A stretch of 64,000 nt of DNA from the NCBI GenBank assembly GCA_049999765.1, contig JBNGIQ010009367.1:1-64000 (forward strand). The letters run 5' to 3'. Both the position numbers and the translations under genes were made by a program. The stretch is from Phaeoceros laevis (Eukaryota > Anthocerotophyta > Anthocerotopsida > Notothyladales). A model generated the notes under the pieces. It did no database searches. It was not told the origin of the DNA and was given only the letters and a program-made list of their open reading frames with translations. This document shows, piece after piece, positions 1 to 10,474 of this stretch (position 1 is its first letter; every line of letters starts with the position of its first letter).

Positions 1-1
1 T

Positions 2-781
2 AGGCAAATTCATCACAATGTCATCAGCAGTGGGGACGCATTGACTCTTCTTCTAGCAAGCACTTTGATCCATGCATATGGAAAATGTGCAAGCATGGTG
101 GAAGCTCAGTCCTTGTTTGATAATCTGCACCAGCGTGATGTGGTGTCATGGACTGCATTGATTGCTGGTTATGCTCGAGAAGGAGATCTAGATTGCAGCG
201 CAAGTGTCAAATGTTACGAGGAAATATTAATGCAGGCAGCATACGTGAAGCCAGACGGCGTAACAGTTCTTGCACTGCTCTCTGCATTCAGTCATGCCGG
301 CCTTGTTGACAAAGGGGTTGAGTATTTTGAATCTATGAGTAGGGAACATGGAATTACCCCCGGGATCCAGCATTTTGCAACCATGGTGGACCTTCTTGGG
401 CGAGCCGGATACTTCAAGACTGTGCAAAACTTACTATCTAGCATGCCAATGCGTCCTGATGTGACCATTTGGTCAAGCTTGATGGGTGCCTGTCAAAAGC
501 ATGGCAAGGTGGCTCTCGGAGAGTGGGCCTTCGACGGTGCTGTGCGATTACAGCCGAACCATGCTGCATCATATGTCCTCATGTCCAATATCTATACGGA
601 TGCGGGCCTGTGGGACAATGCAAATGAGGTGAAGGAGCTCAGACAAAGAGCAGTTGCATGGAAGAGACCGGGGCAAAGCTGGATAGAATTGGAGCAAGGA
701 CACACTTTTGTAGTGAGCGATCGCAACCACAGGCAGCAGGAAGAGTTGTACGGTCTGCTGGGCAGATTAGATCAGTTGTAG
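2..781 (+). CDS. PLS-class pentatricopeptide repeat protein, C-terminal part (truncated by window start)
   Basis: The frame is open from base 2, so the 5' part lies outside the window. The visible 259 residues contain PPR units (HAYGKCASMVEAQSLFDNL; RDVVSWTALIAGYAREGDL; KPDGVTVLALLSAFSHAGLV) followed by an E/E+ type tail with HFATMVDLLGRAGYF, a WSSLMGACQKHGKVALGEWA segment and the usual ...SYVLMSNIYTDAGLWDNANEV block, ending WIELEQGHTFVVSDRNH. There is no DYW deaminase domain after it. PLS proteins of this kind bind organellar RNA and typically specify C-to-U editing sites; those lacking DYW recruit the deaminase in trans. No intron is visible in this part. It is convergent with the DYW-PPR gene ending at 1228. 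The family is certain; the target site is unknown. Confidence 0.9.
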   Translation, partial: RQIHHNVISSGDALTLLLASTLIHAYGKCASMVEAQSLFDNLHQRDVVSWTALIAGYAREGDLDCSASVKCYEEILMQAAYVKPDGVTVLALLSAFSHAGLVDKGVEYFESMSREHGITPGIQHFATMVDLLGRAGYFKTVQNLLSSMPMRPDVTIWSSLMGACQKHGKVALGEWAFDGAVRLQPNHAASYVLMSNIYTDAGLWDNANEVKELRQRAVAWKRPGQSWIELEQGHTFVVSDRNHRQQEELYGLLGRLDQL

Positions 782-1227
782 AGTGGATCAGAGTTAACCG
801 TAGTTTGCAACCATAACAAACTCCCCAGCTAGCCTAATATCGCGCCCTGCCTGGGGAGGGCTTCGGCCCTTGTTACTGGCCGGAGAAATGTACTACTAGC
901 ACTTACCTTGCCCCGGCCCCCGGGCTAGAACTCGTTCCCATAGCTCCTTCACCTCACTTGTTTCTCCATTTAGATGTTGGATACCTTACCTAGGGTGGGA
1001 ATCTGTTCTTACTGACGTTTCTGTAATTGTTGAAGTTCTTGTTTTACGGAACTGTGTGGCGCTCTAAACAAGCTGGCTAGTAAGCTGCTAAGTTCAGGTG
1101 GGCAGGTGCGGGCCCCGCTTAAGTGGCTTTCTAGTTAGTGAGTGAGTGGGACTTGGGAAACAAACACATTTATCATCCTAAAGGTTAAACGGCCCTTTCG
1201 TGGAGGAGGAACTCCAACATCAACTTG
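782..1227. other. Intergenic spacer between convergent PPR genes
   Basis: About 450 bp between two convergent stop codons. It presumably holds both 3'UTRs. No coding potential, RNA gene or clear repeat is seen. Confidence 0.6.
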
Positions 1228-3537
1228 TTAGTAGCGATCCCCGCATGAACAAAACCCATCCTGAAAACGGTGTACACGATGTGCATCCCGAACTATGATT
1301 TCTCGGTTTTCTAGGCGTGACAAAATCTTGGTGCTACTATGGCAGTCACTGCACATTCGAAGATTTTTCGTAACCAGCAAAGTGGTACCATCTGGGGTAG
1401 TCAGAAGACCATATGCCAGGGCCAGTTTTTCCGCATGTCCACACAACGCATCCTCCTTATCCTGTTCAGACAGTGCCTTTAACACCAAATCAGTTTGAGG
1501 TACATGGCCACCTTCCTCCTTCAACCTTAAATTCATCCCCTTCAGCTTTGGTGAAATTTCTGACCAATCGTCTCCCACTTGAAATTTATGCACTTTGTTC
1601 ATCACTTCGATGCATGCCTCAGCTGGTTTTTTCTTAGCACCTGCTGCCTTCCTCAAGCTTTCTATGCGACCTACATCCACCCACCTACCTGCGTTTGCAT
1701 AGATGCTGGCCAAAAGCACATACGCACTGGCATCTCCAGGGTCCAATGAGATAAGATGATCAAAAGATCGCTTTCCACGGTCTACATCACCATGGCTCTT
1801 GCAAGCACTCAGCAAAGATGTCCACCCCACGATGTCATTCTCGAATGGCATGGTATGCAACAAATTTTCTGCCTCATCAAGGTGGCCAGACCTCCCCAGG
1901 AGATCAACCATGCAACTATAGTGATGGACAGTGGGGGTAACTCCATGGTCGTCCACCATCGTTTGAAACAACTGATGACCCTCACGCACCAGGCCTGCCT
2001 GACTGCATGCCACAAGAAGACAGATGAAAGTAGTATCATTAGGCTGGATACCTTGATGCTGCATTACCTGGAAACACTCCATTGCCATATGCTCACCACT
2101 ATGTTGAGCATAGCCATGCAGCAGAGCATTCCATGTCACCACATTTTTCAAAGGCAATGCGTCAAACACTCTACGTGCATCCTCTACACGTCCACATTTT
2201 GCGTACATGTTAACTAGAGAGTTGCCGACAACCACATCAGTTTGCAGATGAGCTTGGTGAATCTGTGCATGAAGCTGCTTCCCCTTGTGCAAGGCTCCCA
2301 CATTGGCACATGCTTGTAAGAGGCATACAAATGTGACTACATCAGCTGGTGCCATACCGTCTTGTTGCATACCAGCATACAGGGAAAGGGCTTCTTGCCC
2401 AAGCCCATGCTGTGCAAATCCTGCGATCATTGTGGTCCATGACACCACATCACGTGTGGGTAGTTTATAGAACACGGCGCATGCATCCTCCAGACTCCCG
2501 CATTTTGCATACATGTCAACTAGGCAGTTTCCTATGATCTGATGGCCTTCCAACCCTTTTTTCTGGATTTCAGCATGAAGCCGCTTTCCCAAGTTTAGAG
2601 CTCTAAGACTGGCACAGGCTTTCAGGAGGGATACAAATGTGACATAATCGCCAACAGCCATCCCATCCTTCTGCATACGTCCATAGACAGCAAGGGCTTC
2701 CTGACCAAGCCCATGCTGAGCATATCCGGAAATCATTGCGTTCCATGTGACAACGTCTTTTTCAGGCAACCTATCAAACACTCTCCGAGCATCCTCTAAG
2801 CTCCCGCATTTTGAGTACATGTCTACCAAGCAGCTGCCAACAAAGACATGGGGTTCAGCCATACTCTCCAGAATGTCGACATGAACCACCTTGCCAGAAC
2901 CTAGATCCCCTGCTGTGCCGCAAGCTTTGAGAACTGCGACATATACATAGCTGTTGGGTTTCACACTCGACTGACGCATCTGCCAGTACAGATTAATAGC
3001 CTGACTAGGCCGTCCCTGTTCAGAGTATGCAGAAATTATAGAACACCACATGAAGACGTTAGGTGCAACCACCTTGGTAAACACGCTAGTTGCTTCCTCC
3101 AACCTCCCGTGTGAGGCATACATGGCAATGGTGTGGTTGGCCAAAAAAGCACTCGATTCGTATCCACTTTTGATGGTAAGAGCATGTACACGCCTGGCAA
3201 GCACCAAATCCTTCAGGGCCATGCACCTCCTGAGGATGCGGTATACAAGAGAGTCGTGGACATGGTATCCTCCTTGCACCTGGAGGTCCAACGTTTCAAT
3301 AGCTGCACTAAGCTCCGCCACTTCACCAGAGGTTCCAACCTTCAGGTCATACTTATACCTTGGCACCCTGCAAGGTGGAGAGAATTGTTAGGGAATAAAT
3401 TGCTCAGCGCAACAGACGCTCCACATCATCTACAACAGTGCTGTTACGTGAAACAGACACCAAATTTGCGGCTGTTTTTGCTGATCACACGGCAAGGACG
3501 CTTACCACGGCAGCAACTTGTTTCTGCAGCTCTTCAT
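1228..3537 (-). CDS. DYW-type pentatricopeptide repeat protein (organellar C-to-U RNA editing factor)
   Basis: The main exon 3367..1228 encodes about ten PLS repeats (for example MYSKCGSLEDARRVFDRLP and GYAQHGLGQEALAVY, repeated with high similarity), E and E+ motifs, and a full DYW deaminase. The deaminase shows the zinc/catalytic motif HAEKLA, then CSDCH, and ends HRFQDGFCSCGDRY, so the last three residues are DRY rather than DYW. The open frame begins with GTG, not ATG, directly after a pyrimidine-rich CAG acceptor. An upstream ATG at 3537 (MKSCRNKLLP) followed by a GTAAG donor at 3505 gives a 32-nt first exon and a 138-bp intron that join in phase, so I place the start there; a stop lies just upstream in that frame. 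Inferred role: organellar transcript editing. The exon model is inference; the family is firm. Confidence 0.9.
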
Positions 3538-3693
3538 GTAGTTCTGGGCGTGCAGGCTGCGCCTGTGCTCTACTCATCGCACTTACTACTTCGCACTTGT
3601 ATGGCTCACTCACCCAAGTGCCAAGATGGAGACCTGCCTGGCATCTACTTGCCAATTCAGGGCAATGGTTTCTTGCACAAATTCCTCCGCAAG

Positions 3694-4068
3694 CTAGACT
3701 AGGTTTACCCTAAACCACTGCAAACGTTTCCAAGAGTTTTTGTTCAGTCCAAGTGTCCGCAATGGCTGGGCAGGCAAGATTGGTGCAGATGAGCTTAATC
3801 TTGATGGTGACAAATTGAGCCTATGAAGCAGGCAAGGACGGGAGGAAAGATGAACAGAGAGGTTTAGAGATTTCTGTTGCGCTTGTGCGGCCAGCGTCAT
3901 GTACTTGTCATTGAAGAAAGCACCTGAGACAGAAAGCAGTGGCACCACAGCCAGCGTCAACAACGCCAAAGGAGGCGAGTTCGCTAAGGCCACCGCCAGT
4001 CCTCCTGCAAATGTCGTCAGGCTATGAATCAAGCTTCCGGCCTGCCCAAATTTCGCACCCATCATCAA
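3694..4068 (-). pseudogene. Fragment of an ABCB-type (MDR/P-glycoprotein) ABC transporter
   Basis: Residues on the minus strand from about 4062 to 3860 read KFGQAGSLIHSLTTFAGGL... then LALLTLAVVPLLSVSGAF and end near AAQAQQ. This matches the segment of the first transmembrane domain of plant ABCB exporters around TM3 and TM4. A stop codon lies immediately upstream in frame, and the family-like reading is lost just downstream. No nucleotide-binding domain (Walker A, LSGGQ) was found within several kb. I therefore read it as an isolated exon or gene remnant. It sits just upstream of the DYW-PPR gene. Family assignment rests on one exon-sized match only. Confidence 0.5.
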
Positions 4069-5650
4069 ATCATGAATTCATGCATTGAATCGATCCCCAA
4101 AGGTGCTAAGCCTTGCAATTGCAAGCCTCCTCTGGATAGAGCTAATTGACTGAATGAGCTAAGTTTCAATGTTGAAAGAACCTTTTCCCCAATGGCCTCG
4201 TGCACCATGAAATCTTGCAATGTTCATTTGCGGCAGCTGAACAAGCTAAAGCCCTGTGAACATCCCTTGGTTGCAAGCAAGCTTATAATTACCGAGCAAA
4301 GTGACCCAGGCGGAGTTGAGCCCCGCCATGAACATCACCAAGGCGAACTGCAGCAGCATCCAGGGTTACAAAATTTCTTGTAAACAATTCTTGGAAGCGT
4401 TCATGAATCCATGTTCTTCAAGATTCCGAGCAGTACGAATGTAGAGTAGTTCCCTCCCCTGATGGCCCTGGAGTTCACCATATTAAAACCACTCTCAATG
4501 GTGAGAGGAAACGCCTGTCGAAGTTTGCTTTAGTAAAACCTCTCTGATGAGGCTAGACTAAACGTCCGTGAGTCCCATGACGGTCTTTCTATTCCCGCAT
4601 TCCCGTGTTGACCTGACGACCAAATGTACTTTTATGAATCCTTGCACTCAAAGGAGCACATACGTATGTATGTACGTATGTAGGAGATAAAGTTGTTCTT
4701 GAATCTAAGCAACTCACTCTCCACCTGTTTCTCCCTGTAATCAGCGAAGCACGTTTCCGCACTGTGTCCCTTGGCAAAAACGTTAGAAGACAGATATGAC
4801 AAGTATGATTGAAAAGAATAAAAAGCTCATTTTTTTTGTAAAAAAAGACTACCGTTTATATGGAGCTTACATATATACTCCGGCACCTCCAAATCTGCCT
4901 GTGAAGATCGAGCTCACCTAGCTCATTGAGCATCATGATCACCTCGTCGTCAACGGTCATTAGAGACCCCTATGCAAGCACAGTGTGAACAGTCAATAGG
5001 GTCTTCTCTCTTTCTTGCTTAAACTTGCAGTGTCGGTTCTTCGGGCAGCAGTTGCCACACATGTGATGCCTGCTTTGAGCTGTGGACAGAGTTTTAAACA
5101 GGAGGCTCCGCATCGTCGGTGAAGAGTTACTTCAACAGCAACAGGTAGATTCTCAGTTTTCCTATGGCCAGCAGACTTCAGTTGACACAAGACAGAATTT
5201 GTGTCTTGAGCACATCTCATCTTGGAAGTCCAGGTTAAGGTATAGCTGGATAGGAACTTCGCCAAATTAGAGGAGAGTTCATATATAAATTTGGAATTTG
5301 CAATCCTCAGTCTTCCTGAGAATTGGACATTTTTTGTTTTCACATTCCGAGGATCTGGACAAGTTGTCAGCACACACCTGTACATACGCTAGCTGCTAGG
5401 TCAGCCTAGTGAGACTACATCCCATCAAGGTTGCAGTTTAAGACCTGTAAACTTGCAACGCATTGAATCACTGCAGCCACTGAGGGCATTGCTGAGTGCC
5501 TCTTGAATCTTGAACAGAATGTTTGTCAAGAACAGCCGAGGTAGGACTCGGGACTCGTCCTCAAGAACACAAAAGAGGCTTCAAGCGATGAATGAGCAGG
5601 GAGGATCTCGAAGAATTTGAGGGGCTTGCAAGCCTCGGAACTTCAATTTG
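4069..5650. other. Intergenic region without recognised genes
   Basis: About 1.6 kb. Short open frames occur on both strands (for example minus strand near 5385-4993), but none has a recognisable domain or convincing splice structure. A short ATGT/ACGT-type microsatellite lies near 4660-4685. Part of this region may carry further decayed ABC transporter exons, but I could not identify any. Confidence 0.5.
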
Positions 5651-7133
5651 TCAGAGATCGCTTGTGAGCCCCATGGCCACAAAGGTGCAGAAAAGCAGGT
5701 CCCGGAGCTGCGGCTGGTTGCCCACTCCCAGAAACCGCACCACTCCTGAAGCCGGAGGCCCGCAGCAAGCCGTGATGCACGGTCTCCTCTTGTGGTGATA
5801 GATGGCCAACACCTCCCCAGTCTGCTTCACAAAGCACGCGTACTCCACCTTCCTGCCCATCTTCTTCCCCTCCACTCGCAGCACTCGGACCTCGTCCTTG
5901 GTGAGCCCCTGGACGCCCAAGCCGTTCATCTGCACCTCCACCGCGTAGCTCTGCCTCTCGTACTCATATTGCACACCTTCTCCGCGGCCCCTGATCACCA
6001 TGTGGCCCCGCTGCAGCAGCGTGCCTGCTCCCTTGATCCGGCGGCCGCAGCAGAAGGGGGTGTTACGGGGCAACACGCTCTTCACCAGTGCCTGGACAGC
6101 GCCGTCCGAGGAGGTGGAGATGAAGGCGGTCCGCTCCGCCGGGTGGCAGCCCCCGGGTTTCTCCTCCGGCAGCCGCACATCGTAAGCCACCTGCTGCTGC
6201 TGCTCCTCCATCCCCTGCGCACCAGTTGGATTGCTCTCCACGCTCCCGGACATCCGCTTGGCAATCCTGAGCCAGGACTTGGGGTTGTTGAGCCAGGTTT
6301 TGACGGTGTAAGCCACTTGCTCCTCCGAGTCCGTCACGTTGAAGGAGAGAGTCTTGCCCCTCTTGATCGCGCAGTCTAGGCGGTGACCCGTCTTCAGCTC
6401 GAGAGTGTTCACACCTTGCTTTCCACCGCCAGGCTCTCTCACTTCATCAGAGATCTGCTTTGCCTCAGCTCCATCCTGCAAATAGAAACAAAATGCTTCA
6501 CAATGAGGACTCGTCTCGAAAGCCTGCTCGCATCAGAAATGCAAGCTGTCCCTTAGCAAGCCAGATCAATTGGTACCTTGAGGAGCAAGCTGGAGAGCTC
6601 ATTGACCAGGCTCTCAGACTCGTTCCTCTGCTTCTCCAGTCCCGCCGGAACATGATCCCTTTTCAAGCAGCACCATTTGAAGCAACGAATTCCGGCCTTT
6701 GTGCGGGCAGCAATTTTGTCAACCAGGGCGAAGGTCTTGGAAGCGGAGATCCTAGCGCTTATCAGCACATCTGCATTCTTTTTTTCCTCCTCCTCCTGAT
6801 CAAATCACAGTGCTCAGCCAATTGGTCTTCAAGCCTACTACTGACCTACCTAACAATGTCCGCACCAAAATGCCAGCGTGTGGAGGCTTTCTATCGCTCA
6901 ACATCTCACGCTAACCAAGCTTGCATACCTAAATTTCTCCTCCGGCTTACCTTCAACTTCCTCACCACATCGTGCAAACGGAGGAGCGACTCCCTGAGGC
7001 TTTGGCATCCTGAGACGTATCCGTGGTTGGAGTCGATCAGTCCATCCAACGTCGCAACCGAGGACCAAATTGTAGCCGCAACGCTGCTGGCAGAAGCTTC
7101 CGCTACGAGATACTTCACCGTCTCCATAGCCAT
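5651..7133 (-). CDS. Unrecognised three-exon protein, 408 residues
   Basis: Three exons join in phase 0 with good GT-AG sites: 7133-6951 (61 codons), 6795-6577 (73 codons) and 6475-5651. The start is MAMETVKYLVAEASASS. The first two exons form a helical region with coiled-coil character (SLRESLLRLHDVVRKLK, then an acidic-basic run EEEEKKNADVLI). The third exon is a globular, beta-rich part with repeated YDV/YEYERQSYAVEVQ patterns, CCGRR and CCGPP motifs, and a hydrophobic C-terminal helix (LRDLLFCTFVAMGL). That last feature resembles the buried helix of tubby/LURP-one folds, but the similarity is only by eye. I do not recognise the family and assign no function. The ordered splice sites and lack of stops argue for a real gene. 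Confidence 0.65.
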
Positions 7134-8241
7134 GCCTGCCCCTGTCCAGAGACAGATCTCAAAATTTCAAAACGAGCCTCCAGGGACATGTACCTGTAGA
7201 CCGATCCAATCTGGGAGGGAAACAGCTTCCAATCTTGAGCAAGATTTACGAATCGAAATGCTTCAAAGCGGAAACTGATGCAGTCACCAGGGCCCAGTGG
7301 CGTGCGCAGAAGCGCAAGCCCCGAGGGAGGAGTACTTCCCAGCAGCGCTGGTGAGCTTCAGCTTCACGCTGCAGGCACGGCGAATTTTGGCGCATTTCGG
7401 GCTTATGCTGCGCTGGAAGGGCCATCTGTCACTCAACGACCTGTAAAGCTGCTGACTGCGTCCCAAGTTCCCAACGAGATGTACAGTATACGCAGTCAAC
7501 GCAAACGTGTACCTAGCTGGATGGATAAGTAATAAGTATCTGTTCCAAGCTGCCGAGATTCACGGTTCACCTGAAGGGCTAGGGCCATGGGTCCACCACA
7601 TCATTTTACAGCAAGCGACTGCACACGTTGATCAACAGCAAATTGCGAAAGCCCTGTTATATGTATTAGAATGCCAATTCTATTCGTTAAGGTTGTTGTC
7701 GAGGACGGACAACAAGATCGGCCGCTCTCCCGAGTCCCGACTTCAGGCACAAAAGGCAAAGCAGGACCTATGGCCGCTGAAGCCACAAAAAGTCCGAGGA
7801 GGCCCTATGGCTGAACAACTGCTGCAGGCTGACTGTGTTGGAAAGGATTGGACTGTCTGCTCAGCCTACATCCAACCCCTTGTTGCAACGCCGCTTAAAG
7901 TTGAATCCCCTCTAAATGGTACCCATACTGAGTAGGTGTAGGTGTAATATTTATAGCGGCTTACACCTAGATATTATTAAATTAATTAATTATCTGATTT
8001 TTTTGTTAAGAAATTATGTAATTAAGCCACCATTTCATTTTGCAACCCTTAAATGACCATTTTAGGAAGACCTTACGTAGCACTTATACATACTATATAT
8101 ACTCGATGGACTAAATCACATTTAGAGGGGGGATAATGAAGGGGTTTTATGCAAAGGTGAATGAATGAATTAAAGTATATTGTTTGCAAAAAGTGCAGGG
8201 CCTCTAACCAATAAAAGATAACAAATAAAAAATAGGAATTA
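7134..8241. other. Intergenic, turning AT-rich
   Basis: Upstream region of the three-exon gene, then AT-rich sequence from about 7960. Short frames at 7278-7935 show no domain, and I see no RNA gene. Confidence 0.45.
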
Positions 8242-8403
8242 CCACACATTCCCTAGGGAGTAGTGAGATTAGTACCAAATAGATCACGTGCAATTCTATA
8301 TATAAGAGAGGTAAATTTGTAACCACACATTCCCTAGGGAGTAGTGAGATTAATACCAAATAGATCATGTGCAATTCTATATATAAGAGAGGTAAATTTG
8401 TAA
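8242..8403. repeat. 81-bp tandem duplication (two copies)
   Basis: Copies 8242-8322 and 8323-8403 differ at two positions only (G/A and C/T). Each contains CCTAGGGAGTAGTGAGATTA and a TATATATAAGAGAG stretch. The sequence is noncoding. Confidence 0.9.
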
Positions 8404-8587
8404 CCTAGACTCCTCTTCATAAACTAGTGTATACATGGTAACACCTCCTTGAGCATATTCCTTAATAAGTCATGAGGTGTAACCCTTATTACAATCAACC
8501 AAATATAACAGATTAATCATCCCATTTGGCATGGTATCCATCCATATACCCAAAAATGTAGTCTGGTGGTAATGAGGTACTAAGACC

Positions 8588-9239
8588 TCAGTCATGATTA
8601 CCACGATATGATGAACTATACCCATCACGATATCCTTCATTATAGTTATATCCACTAGAGTAGTATGCACGCCATCTGGTATAGTATCCATTTGAATATC
8701 CCCTACCGTAGTCGGACTTGGCATCACTAGGGTTTAAACCATTAGGACCGCGATATGGTGAATTATATCCATCCACAGATCCTTCAGCTTCTTCATCAAC
8801 CAAGTTATGATTCTGCTGAGGTGCAGGTTGTGGTGGTGTACGACTCGGTGGCGAAGATAGGTGGGATAGGTAGAATATACCGGAACTCTACCTGTAGGGG
8901 TGTATGATGGATATGTAGGATAGTAATTTTCTACGTGTACCAATCCAACACTATGTTGCAATTGATCAATCTCTACTCTGTAGGGGTGTATGATGGATAT
9001 GTAGGATAGTAATTTTCTACGTGTACCAATCCAACACTATGTTGCAATTGATCAATCTCTACTCCTGGACCAGTTAATGCTTCTAGAGAAGCATTATGTT
9101 GAGCAGTTTGATTATAAGATGATGCTCTTGAAGAGACATTATCTTCAAAGTTAGCGCCAAGTTCAACTTGATTGGGCTCTTGTTCGCCAATCTCTTGTTG
9201 TTGCCCAGTGCTGTTCTCACGTAGTACTCCTGTAAACAT
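8588..9239 (-). pseudogene. Decayed Tyr/Asn/Pro-rich low-complexity reading frame
   Basis: On the minus strand, frames from about 9239 to 8588 together encode a polar N-terminal part (QQQEIGEQEPNQVELG), then NYYPTYPSYTPT, and a C-terminal part rich in Gly and Tyr (YGRGYSNGYYTRWRAYYSSG) ending at a stop. The parts lie in different frames because an 86-bp tandem duplication (8892-9063), not a multiple of three, splits the frame. A likely acceptor site (TTTACAG) precedes the first part, so upstream exons may exist. No enzyme domain is visible. It could be the disordered tail of a transposon-encoded or nuclear protein. Confidence 0.4.
8892..9063. repeat. 86-bp tandem duplication (two copies)
   Basis: Copies 8892-8977 and 8978-9063 appear identical by eye. 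The period is not divisible by three, so it breaks the Tyr-rich reading frame on the minus strand. Confidence 0.9.
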
Positions 9240-10474
9240 TTAAAGAAAAAAAACAAGCTTTACTTCGTGCTTATGGGGTCTAATGATTCCACACACTATG
9301 AAATGATCATGATCAATTAGTACAATGCAAAACGATTAAAACACATATGTATATATACAAACACTGCTACAAAAGTTTTTGCCAATCATAGTACTACTTG
9401 TGCAAGCTGGAAAATAGAAAATATATAGCACTAGTCAACCATTCTACAGACCCAACTACAAGGTGTAAATTCATTAGTGCATGAGAGCATATCATACCAA
9501 TGGCATATACAAACATCACCAAACTAAAAGAATAACATCATGGATTCTTTAGTGAATTCCGTAAAATGTGAAGTGTAGAGAACTCATACTTGCATGACAA
9601 CAACTAAAAAGTAAGCATGAAAGAAGAATATAAGTAGAGAAATACATACTTGCATGAGAACAAATAAAAAAGTAAGCAAGCAAGAAGCATATTTATAGAG
9701 CGTTTCTTTTTTGCAATGCCATGATATCAAATAATCAAACTCAGAGATTAATATTCTACCCAAGGAACTTCATAAGTTCAAAAAGACACTCCTTTATACT
9801 CTATGGTGACCGCCCAAATTAGTAAGTTTGAAAAAATTAGTAAGTTTTTTTTTCAAACGTATCATTTATAAGAAAGTTACAAATTACAACGTAGTAAAAT
9901 AGTTAATTAAGATATGTATTTGTGGACTTTCCTAGTGGAGTCAGGTAATCCAAACTTAACCACCTAGGCAAAAGCAATATTTATAATACTTCGCAAATAC
10001 CCACCTGCACTTGCTCAGTCGGTGAATGAACTGTACATTTGTTCGAATGATTAGTTAAACGCTTTGATTGTCTTAGCGGACACACAATGTCGTGTGTCAT
10101 TTGGAGATGTGGGGCTGAGAAAAATCTGGTGTTGGGGCGACAACTCGATGACCTCACTGTCAAGCTTGGGCATGGATCCCACGCATTTTTTGGAAACCAC
10201 CTCTTGCGCATGTAAGCATGTGAACGCCAGACTGGGTATCAAGGTAACTAGGACTTGAACGGGAAGTCGTGCCTGGATGAGGAAACTTCCATGTTACATT
10301 CTAAATTGTTCCTAGATTCTACTTAGAGGATTAAGCCAGCCTGAGGCTTAAAAGGGATTGTTGTCTATGAGGAAGACAGTCTTAGTCTTGAAGTTAGTCT
10401 CAATCTCAATCTTCTTTAGCACGCAAACAAGACAGGCAGCCCTGCCTTACAAGAAACCTTGTGGTGCATTGGAG
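9240..10474. other. AT-rich intergenic DNA
   Basis: Largely AT-rich with two near-copies of a CATACTTGCATGA-like stretch near 9587 and 9647. No supported gene. The 5' flank of the CRN-like pseudogene begins near 10250. Confidence 0.4.

Noticed and set aside
5792-6379. 195-codon plus-strand frame rich in His and Leu
   Set aside because: It is antisense to the third exon of the minus-strand gene, which has better splice structure; most likely a shadow.
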